A stretch of DNA of 64,000 nt from Bacillota bacterium (GTDB lineage: Bacteria > Bacillota > Clostridia > Christensenellales > SZUA-584): assembly GCA_023408075.1 (NCBI GenBank), contig JAEYKW010000009.1, positions 6,788 to 70,787 on the forward strand. Direction: 5' to 3'. The number at the start of each line of letters is the position of its first letter. Positions within the stretch are counted from its first letter, which is position 1. The notes beneath the pieces were generated by a model. It saw only the letters and a list, made by a program, of their open reading frames with translations, was not told the origin of the DNA and ran no database searches. This document shows, in pieces, positions 17,979-25,342 of this stretch. A program made the translations under genes and the position numbers.

Positions 17979-18938
17979 CTACCAGATGATCTTCCCCGTT
18001 TCCCGCGTATCGTATCCGCCCAGGCTTTCCAGGTCTCTTTTGAACGCGCTGGAAGCGACGATGTCGAGAATCTGCCGGTAGGGCTGCTTGTCCGCGTCGG
18101 ACTGGCGAACGATAAGATCGTAGCACTCCGACTGCAGCGGGATAAAATCGATCCCGCCCACATTCTTAAAACCGGTCTCGCTGCCCAGAGCAAAGTCCGC
18201 CAAACCCTGAGACACAGCTGTGGCTACGGCGACGTGGGATTTGTATTCGTGCAGATACCCTTTAATACTTTCGCCGTTGATGCCCATCAGACGCAAACGC
18301 TCATCCAGCAAAACACGCGTGCCGCTGCCCTTTTCGCGGTTCACGATGGAAATATCGTTTCGCTTTAAGTCCGTCCAGTCTGAAATGCCCTTCGGATTCT
18401 TTTTTTTGATATAGAAACCATGCTGGCGTTCACCAATGCGCATAATCAAAGCGGGCACGCCCGGCAGCATCTTTTTCACATATGAGACGTTATATTCGTT
18501 GAGATCGCCATCCCAAAGATGCGTTGTGGCCACATTGACACGGCCTTGATACAATGCGTAAATGCCGTTATAGCTGCCGAGGTAGGAACGGTACACCTGC
18601 AAAAAGTCGTTGCTCATGTTGAGGTGGTTGATCAGAATGTCGAGCGATATATCCTGACCGCATATGATGAATTCGTGGCCGCGGGTATCTTCAATAAACG
18701 GCTGCGGGTAGGGAATGACGTTGCTCTGCCGGGATATTTCCTGAACTGGAGCGGCGGCTGGTACAGGGGCACTGTGGGTGCGGGAGAGGTATGCCTCAAC
18801 ATCCTGCCTTTGTATGCGTACCTGTTTGCCGACTTTGGAGAAAGGCAAATCTCCGCGTTTAATAATCTCGTAAACGGTATTCCGCGCAATTTTCAGTATG
18901 TCGGCAACCTCCTGCGCATTTAAAAGCGTGTTATCCAT
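17979..18938 (-). CDS. HTH (excisionase-type) regulator with periplasmic-binding-protein-like sensor domain
   Basis: 319 residues. Residues 5-52 form a MerR/excisionase-like winged HTH (LLNAQEVADILKIARNTVYE, then KVGKQVRIQRQDVEAYL). After a Pro/Ala linker, residues 85-300 form a substrate-binding domain of the PBP-like type found in molybdate/tungstate-linked one-component regulators, with the GSYNGIYALYQGRVNVATTH signature and a GSGTRVLLDE anion-loop-like segment. It is divergently placed against the Fe-only nitrogenase operon. Alternative nitrogenases are normally repressed by molybdenum, so a molybdate- or tungstate-responsive regulator of anf is the best inference; the ligand is not proven. 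Confidence 0.78.
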   Translation of the reverse strand: MDNTLLNAQEVADILKIARNTVYEIIKRGDLPFSKVGKQVRIQRQDVEAYLSRTHSAPVPAAAPVQEISRQSNVIPYPQPFIEDTRGHEFIICGQDISLDILINHLNMSNDFLQVYRSYLGSYNGIYALYQGRVNVATTHLWDGDLNEYNVSYVKKMLPGVPALIMRIGERQHGFYIKKKNPKGISDWTDLKRNDISIVNREKGSGTRVLLDERLRLMGINGESIKGYLHEYKSHVAVATAVSQGLADFALGSETGFKNVGGIDFIPLQSECYDLIVRQSDADKQPYRQILDIVASSAFKRDLESLGGYDTRETGKIIW

Positions 18939-18983
18939 ATGCCAAAGCCTTTCTACATTTATCTGTTTGTATCCGTTTTGTAT

Positions 18984-19012
18984 AGTTTATCATATGGCCC
19001 GGCAAAGCTCAA
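18984..19012 (-). promoter_or_regulatory. promoter of the divergent regulator
   Basis: On the minus strand TTGAGC (19012-19007), a 17-base spacer and TAAACT (18989-18984) precede the regulator gene by about 45 bases. A moderate match, in the expected position. Confidence 0.4.
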
Positions 19013-19044
19013 GGGTTGCGCAGAATTCTATATGGATTAAAAAA

Positions 19045-19056
19045 CACAAATTTGTG
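19045..19056. promoter_or_regulatory. palindromic operator candidate CACAAATTTGTG
   Basis: A perfect 12-base palindrome in the divergent regulator-anf intergenic region, overlapping the first copy of the TGTGACAAAC-N5-ATAAC motif. A second, interrupted dyad, GTACT-N7-AGTAC, lies at 19084-19100 just upstream of the anf -35 element. Either could be the operator of the divergent regulator. Confidence 0.4.
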
Positions 19057-19198
19057 ACAAACATTATATAACAATATCAAAACGTACTATTTTTGAGTAC
19101 TACTGATATTGACAAATGAATAATATGAGTATAGAATGAACAAAACAAAGAGTACGCAATGTTTACAGTCTAAATAAATGTGACAAACGCATAATAAC
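19053..19198 (+). repeat. two copies of a 20-base motif flanking the anf promoter
   Basis: TGTGACAAAC-N5-ATAAC occurs at 19053-19072 and again at 19179-19198, with all 15 fixed positions identical. The copies are 126 bases apart, equal to twelve turns of 10.5, and lie on the same strand on either side of the promoter at 19109-19137. This suggests paired binding sites able to loop; the binding protein is unknown. Confidence 0.55.
19109..19137 (+). promoter_or_regulatory. anf operon promoter
   Basis: A consensus -35 TTGACA (19109-19114), a 17-base spacer and TAGAAT (19132-19137, five of six). The predicted start near 19144 gives a leader of about 150 bases before anfH. It is a sigma-70-type promoter; no -24/-12 sigma-54 element was seen, unlike proteobacterial anf operons. 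Confidence 0.65.
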
Positions 19199-19223
19199 TT
19201 ATAACAAGCGCTCAACAGGTAAC

Positions 19224-19288
19224 AAAGGAGTTGTTCCGAGCCCGGTGTTAATGCCGGCAGGAAAGCTCCTTTTATATTTTAAAGGAGG
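19224..19288 (+). promoter_or_regulatory. structured anfH leader with alternative SD / anti-SD pairing
   Basis: AAAGGAG occurs twice, at 19224-19230 and at 19281-19287 where it is the anfH ribosome site. A single CTCCTTT (19266-19272) can pair perfectly (7 bp) with either copy. The upstream pairing closes an extended hairpin that also contains TTCC/GGAA (19234-19237/19260-19263) and CCGGT/GCCGG (19242-19246/19253-19257). The downstream pairing buries the ribosome site in an 8-base-loop hairpin. This is the layout of a translational switch. The T-rich run 19270-19280 also allows an attenuator reading. No known class could be assigned by eye. Confidence 0.55.
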
Positions 19289-19296
19289 CAGTGAAA

Positions 19297-20124
19297 ATGA
19301 CCAGAAAAATTGCGTTCTACGGAAAAGGCGGTATCGGCAAATCGACGACGCAGCAGAACACGGCGGCAGCTATGGCCAATTTCTACGATCAGAAGGTGTT
19401 CATCCACGGCTGCGACCCCAAGGCCGATTCCACCCGGCTGATACTGGGCGGCAAGCCGCAGGAGACGCTGATGGATGTGCTGCGGCAGGAAGGCGCGGAA
19501 AAGGTGACCAACGACAAGGTGATCCGGCAGGGATTCAAGGGCATACGCTGCGTGGAGTCGGGCGGGCCCGAGCCGGGCGTTGGGTGCGCGGGGCGCGGCG
19601 TCATCACGGCGATTGATCTGATGGAGAACAACGGCGCCTACACGCCTGATCTCGATTTTGTGTTCTTCGATGTACTCGGAGACGTTGTATGCGGCGGTTT
19701 CGCAATGCCTATCCGCGACGGCAAGGCACAGGAAGTCTATATCGTCGCATCGGGTGAAATGATGGCGATCTATGCCGCCAACAACATCTGCAAGGGTTTG
19801 CTCAAGTATGCCAAGCAGAGCGGCGTTCGCCTCGGCGGCATCGTGTGCAACAGCCGCAAGGTAGACAGAGAGCGTGAATTCCTCGATGAATTCACGGCGG
19901 CTATCGGAACCAAGATGATCCACTTCGTGCCGCGCGACAATATTGTCCAGAAGGCGGAGTTCAACAAAAAAACCGTCGTCGAATACGACGAAGCGGAAAA
20001 TCAGGCGAAGGAATACGGCGAGCTGGCGCGCAAAATCATCGAGAACAAGGATTTTGTCATACCGCAGCCGCTCACGATGGATGAATTGGAGCACATGGTG
20101 GTTAAATACGGCATCGCCGACTAG
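19297..20124 (+). CDS. anfH: nitrogenase iron protein of the Fe-only system
   Basis: A 275-residue homodimeric ATP-dependent reductase delivering electrons to the AnfDGK component. Walker A GKGGIGKST is at residues 9-17. The [4Fe-4S] ligands Cys97 and Cys132 and the Arg100 that is ADP-ribosylated in some species are all present. The ATG at 19297 is chosen over the GTG at 19291: the AAAGGAGG site ends at 19288, only two bases from the GTG but eight from the ATG, and the family starts MTRKIAFYGKGG. First gene of the anf operon; followed 23 bases later by nifI1. Assignment to anf rather than nif rests on the linked anfG/anfK. Confidence 0.93.
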   Translation: MTRKIAFYGKGGIGKSTTQQNTAAAMANFYDQKVFIHGCDPKADSTRLILGGKPQETLMDVLRQEGAEKVTNDKVIRQGFKGIRCVESGGPEPGVGCAGRGVITAIDLMENNGAYTPDLDFVFFDVLGDVVCGGFAMPIRDGKAQEVYIVASGEMMAIYAANNICKGLLKYAKQSGVRLGGIVCNSRKVDREREFLDEFTAAIGTKMIHFVPRDNIVQKAEFNKKTVVEYDEAENQAKEYGELARKIIENKDFVIPQPLTMDELEHMVVKYGIAD

Positions 20125-20147
20125 GCGGCCCGAAAGGAGCGAATCGC

Positions 20148-20465
20148 ATGAAAATGATCAAAGCGGTTGTCCGGCCCGAAGCGGTGGATATCATCGCGGA
20201 CAGCCTCGCAGACGCCGGATTTATCTCCATCACAAAAATCAGCGCGTTCGGTCGCGGCAAGCAAAAGGGCATACAAAGAGGAAACGTGCATTATGACGAG
20301 CTGCCCAAAACGATATTGATGATGGTTGTGGAGGACGAAGAGGTGGACCGGGCGCTCAAAATTATACAGTATAAAGCTTACACAGGTAATTTCGGAGACG
20401 GCAAAATATTCATTTCGCCGGTGGAACGGGTTATCACCGTACGCACCAGCGAGGAAACGCTGTAA
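20148..20465 (+). CDS. nifI1: nitrogenase-associated PII-like regulator NifI1
   Basis: 105 residues of the PII/GlnB superfamily. It begins MIKAVVRPEAVDIIADSLAD after a two-residue extension, with the FGRGKQKG T-loop base and the FGDGKIFISPVERVITVRT C-terminal strand. NifI1 and NifI2 of archaea and clostridia form a complex that inhibits dinitrogenase directly when 2-oxoglutarate is low or ammonium is added. The placement between H and D genes is the standard one. The ribosome site is AAAGGAG at 20136-20142. Confidence 0.92.
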   Translation: MKMIKAVVRPEAVDIIADSLADAGFISITKISAFGRGKQKGIQRGNVHYDELPKTILMMVVEDEEVDRALKIIQYKAYTGNFGDGKIFISPVERVITVRTSEETL

Positions 20466-20475
20466 AGGAGGCCGT

Positions 20476-20847
20476 ATGAAAGAAGTGATCGCAATCATCC
20501 GCCCCAAGATGGTTGCCAAAACCAAGACGGAGCTGGAAGGCATGGGCATCAACAGCATGACAGCCATACCCGTTCTGGGACGCGGCAAGCAAAAGGGCAT
20601 TATGGGCGAAGTGGATATCGAATACAGGCCCCATATCAAAGAGCAGGGGCAAAGCGGCGGCATGAAATATGTGCCCAAGCGCTATTTGTCGCTCGTGGTG
20701 CCGGACAGTGCTGTGGAGGCTGTGATACGCACCGTCATCCAGGTGAACAAAACCGGTGAGATCGGAGACGGAAAACTATTCGTCTGCCCCGTGGATGATG
20801 TGCTGCGCGTGCGCACGGGAGAAACCGGAGACAACGCAGTCCTGTAA
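20476..20847 (+). CDS. nifI2: nitrogenase-associated PII-like regulator NifI2
   Basis: 123 residues, PII fold. It starts MKEVIAIIRPKMVAKTKTEL. The T-loop is longer than in NifI1 and carries a GRGKQKGIMGEV segment and a GGMKYVPKR segment, as in NifI2. The C-terminus reads IGDGKLFVCPVDDVLRVRTGE. It acts with NifI1 to bind 2-oxoglutarate and ATP/ADP and to switch the dinitrogenase off. It starts ten bases after nifI1 with AAAGGAGG directly upstream, and anfD follows after 16 bases. Confidence 0.92.
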   Translation: MKEVIAIIRPKMVAKTKTELEGMGINSMTAIPVLGRGKQKGIMGEVDIEYRPHIKEQGQSGGMKYVPKRYLSLVVPDSAVEAVIRTVIQVNKTGEIGDGKLFVCPVDDVLRVRTGETGDNAVL

Positions 20848-20863
20848 CGAAAGGAGAATTCTA

Positions 20864-22296
20864 ATGCCTTATCATCTGTTTAAATGCAGCGAGTGCATTC
20901 CCGAAAGGGAAAAGCATGCTGTGATAAAGGGGCCCGGCGAGGATATTTCGATGGCGCTGCCCCTTGGATATCTGAATACCATACCGGGCACCATTTCCGA
21001 ACGCGGCTGCGCCTACTGCGGCGCAAAGCACGTGATCGGCACACCGATGAAGGACGTCATACACTTAAGCCATGGCCCGGTGGGCTGCACCTACGACACA
21101 TGGCAGACGAAACGGTATATCAGCGATAACGACAACTTTCAGATCAAATACACGTTTGCCACAGATATGAAGGAAAAGCATATCGTGTTCGGCGCCGAAG
21201 AATTGCTTCGCAAAAATATTATTGAAGCTTTCAAGGCGTGTCCCAACATAAAGCGGATGACCATCTACCAGACCTGCGCGTCTGCGCTGATCGGCGATGA
21301 TATCAACGCGGTAGCCGCTGAGATTATGGAGGAGATGCCCGAAGTGGACATATTCGTCTGCAACTCCCCCGGCTTCGGCGGGCCCAGCCAGTCGGGTGGG
21401 CACCATAAGATCAATATCGCGTGGATCAATCAGAAGGTGGGGACGGTCGAGCCAAAGATCACCAGCGATTATGTGATCAACTATGTGGGCGAGTATAACA
21501 TTCAGGGCGATCAGGAAGTGATGCAGGATTTCTTCAAGCGCACGGCATTCCGAGGCTGGATATCGACGGCTTCGGGTTCGAACCGCTGTCCGCCTCGCTT
21601 CGCAAGGTTGCTATGTTCTTCGGCATCGAGGAACGCGCCAACGCGATCATTGAAGAAGAAACGGCGCGGTGGAAGCCGGAGCTTGAGTGGTACAAGGCGC
21701 GCCTGAAGGGCAAGAAGGTCTGTCTGTGGCCGGGCGGCTCCAAGCTCTGGCATTGGGCCAACTGCATCCACGAGGAAATGGGCGTTGAGGTGGTGTCCGT
21801 CTATACCAAATTCGGGCATCAGGGCGACATGGAAAAGGGTATTTCACGCTGCGAGGAAGGCGCGCTCGCCATCGACGACCCGAACGAGCTCGAAGGGCTC
21901 GAAGCGATGGAGATGCTGCAGCCGGATATCATATTCACGGGCAAGCGGCCGGGCGAGGTGGCGAAGAAGATACGCGTACCTTACCTGAACGCGCATGCTT
22001 ACCACAACGGGCCGTGGAAAGGCTATGAGGGCTGGGTGCGCTTTGCGCGCGATATCTATAACGCGGTCTATTCGCCTATCCATCAGCTGGCCACGGTGGA
22101 TATCAGCAAGGACGACATCCCGATGGATCAGGGCTTTATCACCAAGCGCATGCTGTCGGACGCAACCCTCAGCGAGGACGTCAAAAACGACCCCGTGCTC
22201 AGAGAGTACACGGGCAAGTACGACTGCGTGTCCGACTTCAAAAACAAGGTTTATCCGGACTTCAGCAAAAACGCGGCGCTGGCGACCGTGGTGTAA
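20864..22296 (+). pseudogene. anfD: Fe-only nitrogenase alpha chain, internally deleted and frameshifted
   Basis: Residues 1-226 (to 21540) are a clean AnfD N-terminus, with P-cluster cysteines 49, 75 and 138 in RGCAYCGAK, PVGCTYDTW and YQTCAS. The frame then runs into unrelated sequence and stops at 21706. From 21541 a different frame resumes AnfD as HGIPRLDIDGFGFEPLSASL and continues 251 residues to 22296, retaining the NAHAYHNGP cofactor-pocket region. About 45 residues expected between the halves, from memory of AnfD, are missing, including the ECARS segment with the cofactor-ligand Cys (counterpart of NifD Cys275). One deletion of length 3n+1, near 136 bases, explains both defects. It could be real or an assembly error. 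Ribosome site AAAGGAG. Confidence 0.88.
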
Positions 22297-22309
22297 AGGC
22301 GGTGATACC

Positions 22310-22657
22310 ATGATTGACGGCAAAGAAAAAATAGCCCAGCTGACCAATTTTATCATGAAAAAGTGTCTGTGGCAGTTTCACTCGCGCGCATGGGACAGGG
22401 AGAGGCAAAATGCCCATATACTGAGCATGACATCTCAGATACTGTGCGAAGAAGAGATTGATACTGTGACACCGGAAAACAAATGCTATTGGGTGGACGC
22501 TGTGTATATGGCTCAGGAATTCACGCGGCGTTTTCCATGGCTGGCGGGTATGAGCGCCGCGGACAAAAAGGAGCTCATGCAAGGGCTCAAAGACCGCATT
22601 GATTTTTTGACGATTACCGGTTCTTTGAATGAAGAACTGACCGACGCCCACTATTGA
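22310..22657 (+). CDS. anfG: Fe-only nitrogenase delta chain
   Basis: A 115-residue delta subunit found only in V- and Fe-nitrogenases, absent from Mo-nitrogenase. The sequence (IMKKCLWQFHSRAWDRERQN near residue 15, then YWVDAVYMAQEFTRRFPWL) is typical. It sits between D and K as in other anf operons. The start ATG at 22310 follows an AAAGGCGG site (22296-22303); the anfD stop is 13 bases upstream. Its presence is the main reason to call this cluster an alternative nitrogenase. Confidence 0.93.
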   Translation: MIDGKEKIAQLTNFIMKKCLWQFHSRAWDRERQNAHILSMTSQILCEEEIDTVTPENKCYWVDAVYMAQEFTRRFPWLAGMSAADKKELMQGLKDRIDFLTITGSLNEELTDAHY

Positions 22658-22670
22658 GGGAGGAATAAAT

Positions 22671-24059
22671 ATGTCTTGTGAGCTGAAGGAAAAGGAACGG
22701 CAAGGGGTTATCAACCCCATATTCACCTGTCAGCCATGCGGCGCCCAGTATGCCAGCATTGGCATTAAGGACTGTATCGGCATCGTCCACGGCGGGCAGG
22801 GCTGCGTGATGTTTGTGCGCTTGCTGTTCTCGCAGCATTTTAAGGAGAGCTTTGAGCTGGCGTCGTCGTCGGTGCACGAGGACGGAGCGGTGTTCGGCGC
22901 ACTCAACCGCGTGGAAGAAGCGGTGGATGTGCTGCTGATGCGCTACCCCCATGTCAAAGTGGTGCCCATCATATCGACCTGCTGCACCGAGGTCATCGGC
23001 GACGATATTGACGGTGTGGTGCGCAAGCTGAACAATGGGCTGCTTAAGGAGAAGTATCCGGGACGCGAGGTGCATCTGATTCCCATTCATACGCCCAGCT
23101 TTGTGGGCAGCATGATCACCGGCTATGATATCGCTGTGAGAGACTTCGTCAGTTATTTCGCGCAGAAGGGCGAGCCGTCGGGTAGAATCAACCTGATCAC
23201 CGGTTGGGTGAACCCGGGCGACGTCACGGCACTCAAGCATCTGCTCAAAGAAATGGATGCGGACGCAACGGTGCTGTTTGAGATCGAAGCCTTTGATTCG
23301 CCTCTGATGCCGGAAGGGAATTATGTATCGCACGGGGATACGACTGTGGAAGAACTGAGGAGCACGGCAAACGCCAAGGGGACGATCGCGCTCAACCGCT
23401 ACGAGGGCGGCAAAGCTGCGAAATATCTGGAGGATGAGTTTGAAGTGCCCGCCGTCATAGGCCCGTCTCCCATCGGCATAAGAAACACGGATATCTTTTT
23501 GAAACACCTGAGCAACATGACGGGCAAGCCGATGCCGCAAAGCCTCGTTTGGGAGCGCGGCATTGCGCTGGACGCGCTGACAGACCTGACCCACATGTTC
23601 CTCGCGGAAAAGCGGGTGGCGATTTACGGCAACCCGGATCTCGTGATCGGCTTGGCTGAGTTTTGTCTTGACCTCGAGATGAAGCCGGTGCTGCTGCTGC
23701 TCGGCGACGACCACGCCGGATACAAGGATGACCCCCGCATACATGCTTTGCAGCGCAACACCTATTTCGATATGGAGATCGTCACCAATGCGGACTTGTG
23801 GTCGCTGGAGGACCGCATCAAGAATAACGGTCTTGAGTTGGATCTGATACTCGGACATTCCAAGGGCAGGTTTGTTTCTATCGACTACGACATACCGATG
23901 GTGCGCGTAGGCTTCCCGGTTTATGACCGTGCGGGCATGTACCGCCACCCGGTCATGGGCTACGCAGGCGCGATTCATCTGGCGGAGAGCATGGCAAACG
24001 CCATATTCGCGGACATGGAACACAAGAAGAAGAAGGAATGGGTATTGAACGTCTGGTAA
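22671..24059 (+). CDS. anfK: Fe-only nitrogenase beta chain
   Basis: 462 residues, intact. Forms the AnfD2K2G2 dinitrogenase and contributes half of the P-cluster: cysteine candidates are C20 and C23 in FTCQPCGAQ, C45 in GGQGC, and C104/C105 in ISTCCTEVIGDD. The N-terminus is short, as in AnfK and VnfK compared with NifK. The strong site GGGAGGAATAAAT precedes the ATG. That this frame is undamaged over its full length argues that damage to anfD is recent or artefactual. Confidence 0.94.
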   Translation: MSCELKEKERQGVINPIFTCQPCGAQYASIGIKDCIGIVHGGQGCVMFVRLLFSQHFKESFELASSSVHEDGAVFGALNRVEEAVDVLLMRYPHVKVVPIISTCCTEVIGDDIDGVVRKLNNGLLKEKYPGREVHLIPIHTPSFVGSMITGYDIAVRDFVSYFAQKGEPSGRINLITGWVNPGDVTALKHLLKEMDADATVLFEIEAFDSPLMPEGNYVSHGDTTVEELRSTANAKGTIALNRYEGGKAAKYLEDEFEVPAVIGPSPIGIRNTDIFLKHLSNMTGKPMPQSLVWERGIALDALTDLTHMFLAEKRVAIYGNPDLVIGLAEFCLDLEMKPVLLLLGDDHAGYKDDPRIHALQRNTYFDMEIVTNADLWSLEDRIKNNGLELDLILGHSKGRFVSIDYDIPMVRVGFPVYDRAGMYRHPVMGYAGAIHLAESMANAIFADMEHKKKKEWVLNVW

Positions 24060-24080
24060 CCGCATGGAAAGGGGCCGCTT

Positions 24081-24794
24081 ATGAGACTGCATTACATTCA
24101 GCATGTACCGTTCGAAAATCCGGGGAGCATACTGACCTGGACCGGCCAGAACGGTTTCCAGGTCACATGCACCCGCGCTTATGCCGGTGCCGCATTTCCG
24201 CCGCAAAGCGCTTTCGATTGGCTGGTCGTCATGGGCGGCCCTATGAATATTTACGAAGAAGAACAATACCCCTGGCTTGCTGACGAGAAATGTTTTATCA
24301 GAGATACGATTCGGAGCGGCAAGGTGGTGATCGGGCTGTGCCTCGGCGGCCAGCTGATTGCGGATGTACTGGGCGGCCAGGTCACGCGAAACCCCAGAAA
24401 GGAGATCGGATGGTTTCCCGTCCGTTTCACGGGAACAGCCGGGCAGCATCCGTTGTTCAGCTTCTTTCCGGAAAATCCGGTGGTGTTTCAGTGGCACGGC
24501 GATACGTTCAGCACATTGCCTGAGGAGGCCGAATTGATCGCTTCAAGCGATGCCTGCGCGCATCAGGCGTTCATTTACCGCAAGCGGGTTTTCGGGTTCC
24601 AGTACCATCTGGAGAACACTGAGGAGATCATACGGGGCCTGATTGACAACTGCGGTGACGAACTGATTGCATCGAACACCATCCAATCGGCCGAAAAACT
24701 GCTGGCTCACCCTGAGCACATCGCGCAGGACAATGCGTGGATGAACGAGTTTTTGATGAGACTGCTGGGGATGTATCAAAAAGGAGAGCTGTAA
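24081..24794 (+). CDS. class I glutamine amidotransferase-like protein
   Basis: 237 residues, a stand-alone GATase1 domain related to the glutaminase half of GMP synthase. The triad is visible: C87 in GLCLGGQ, H176 and E178 in FQYHLEN. MGGPMNIYEE provides the oxyanion-strand glycines. Such proteins hydrolyse glutamine or act on gamma-glutamyl bonds. It starts 22 bases after anfK with GAAAGGGG upstream and is part of the same run. Its role in the nitrogenase operon is unknown; a link to nitrogen sensing or glutamine turnover is inference. Confidence 0.8.
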   Translation: MRLHYIQHVPFENPGSILTWTGQNGFQVTCTRAYAGAAFPPQSAFDWLVVMGGPMNIYEEEQYPWLADEKCFIRDTIRSGKVVIGLCLGGQLIADVLGGQVTRNPRKEIGWFPVRFTGTAGQHPLFSFFPENPVVFQWHGDTFSTLPEEAELIASSDACAHQAFIYRKRVFGFQYHLENTEEIIRGLIDNCGDELIASNTIQSAEKLLAHPEHIAQDNAWMNEFLMRLLGMYQKGEL

Positions 24795-24796
24795 AT

Positions 24797-25327
24797 ATGG
24801 AACAGATACGCTACACGAAGAGGATCGTGCAAGATAAGGAGAAAACAGATGCGTTTTTAGCACGGGCACGCGTGGGCGTGGTGGGCATGCATGCCGGGGA
24901 GTACCCGTACGCCGTTCCTGTCAATTACGTGATGATGAACGGTTGTGTGTATTTTCACGGCATGGGTTCGGGCAAGAAGGTGGATATACTGAACCGGTCG
25001 CCCAAGGTTTGTTTTACCGTTTTTGAGGAAATCGGCACGGTTAAGGATAACGTGCCATGCCATGTGGATACGGCTTATTTGAGCGTCATGATCATGGGCA
25101 CTGCGCATCAAGTGACCGATTCTGGCGAAGCAACTGCGGCGCTGCAACGGCTGCTGGATAAATTTATGCCCGGTTATTTTAAGCAGAAAATAGGCAGCGC
25201 GCTGATTGAGAAATACCGCTCCGGTATGGACAATAATCCTGTGGCAGTGTATAAAATTGACATAGAGCAATTGACAGCTAAGTCCAATGACGCTTCTCCC
25301 GACGGGTTGCTTAAGCCAGAGCAATAA
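24797..25327 (+). CDS. flavin split-barrel (PNPOx/NimA-like) protein
   Basis: 176 residues. The sequence ARVGVVGMHAGEYPYAVPVN followed by YFHGMGSGKKVDILNRSPKVCFTV matches the pyridoxamine-phosphate-oxidase-like/NimA split-barrel fold, which binds FMN or heme. The ATG at 24797 lies two bases after the previous stop, so it is translationally coupled to it. Anf3, an oxidase linked to Fe-nitrogenase in Azotobacter, also belongs to the split-barrel superfamily. This protein is a different, shorter subgroup, but a comparable protective or redox role is a reasonable guess. Confidence 0.75.
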   Translation: MEQIRYTKRIVQDKEKTDAFLARARVGVVGMHAGEYPYAVPVNYVMMNGCVYFHGMGSGKKVDILNRSPKVCFTVFEEIGTVKDNVPCHVDTAYLSVMIMGTAHQVTDSGEATAALQRLLDKFMPGYFKQKIGSALIEKYRSGMDNNPVAVYKIDIEQLTAKSNDASPDGLLKPEQ

Positions 25328-25342
25328 AGGCGGTTAAATGAT

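Noticed and set aside
19224..19272. Firm assignment of the anf leader to the cobalamin or Moco riboswitch class
   Set aside because: Only short stretches recall these classes; the conserved core elements could not be found by eye, so only a generic switch is claimed.
19297..24059. Mo- or V-nitrogenase (nifHDK or vnfHDGK) reading of the cluster
   Set aside because: anfG excludes nif, and AnfD segments such as ERGCAYCGAKHVIGTPMKDV and the presence of anfO fit the Fe-only rather than the vanadium system.
22614..24497. 627-residue open frame on the minus strand
   Set aside because: Lies opposite anfK and the amidotransferase gene, both clearly coding; product is His/Arg-rich without motifs.
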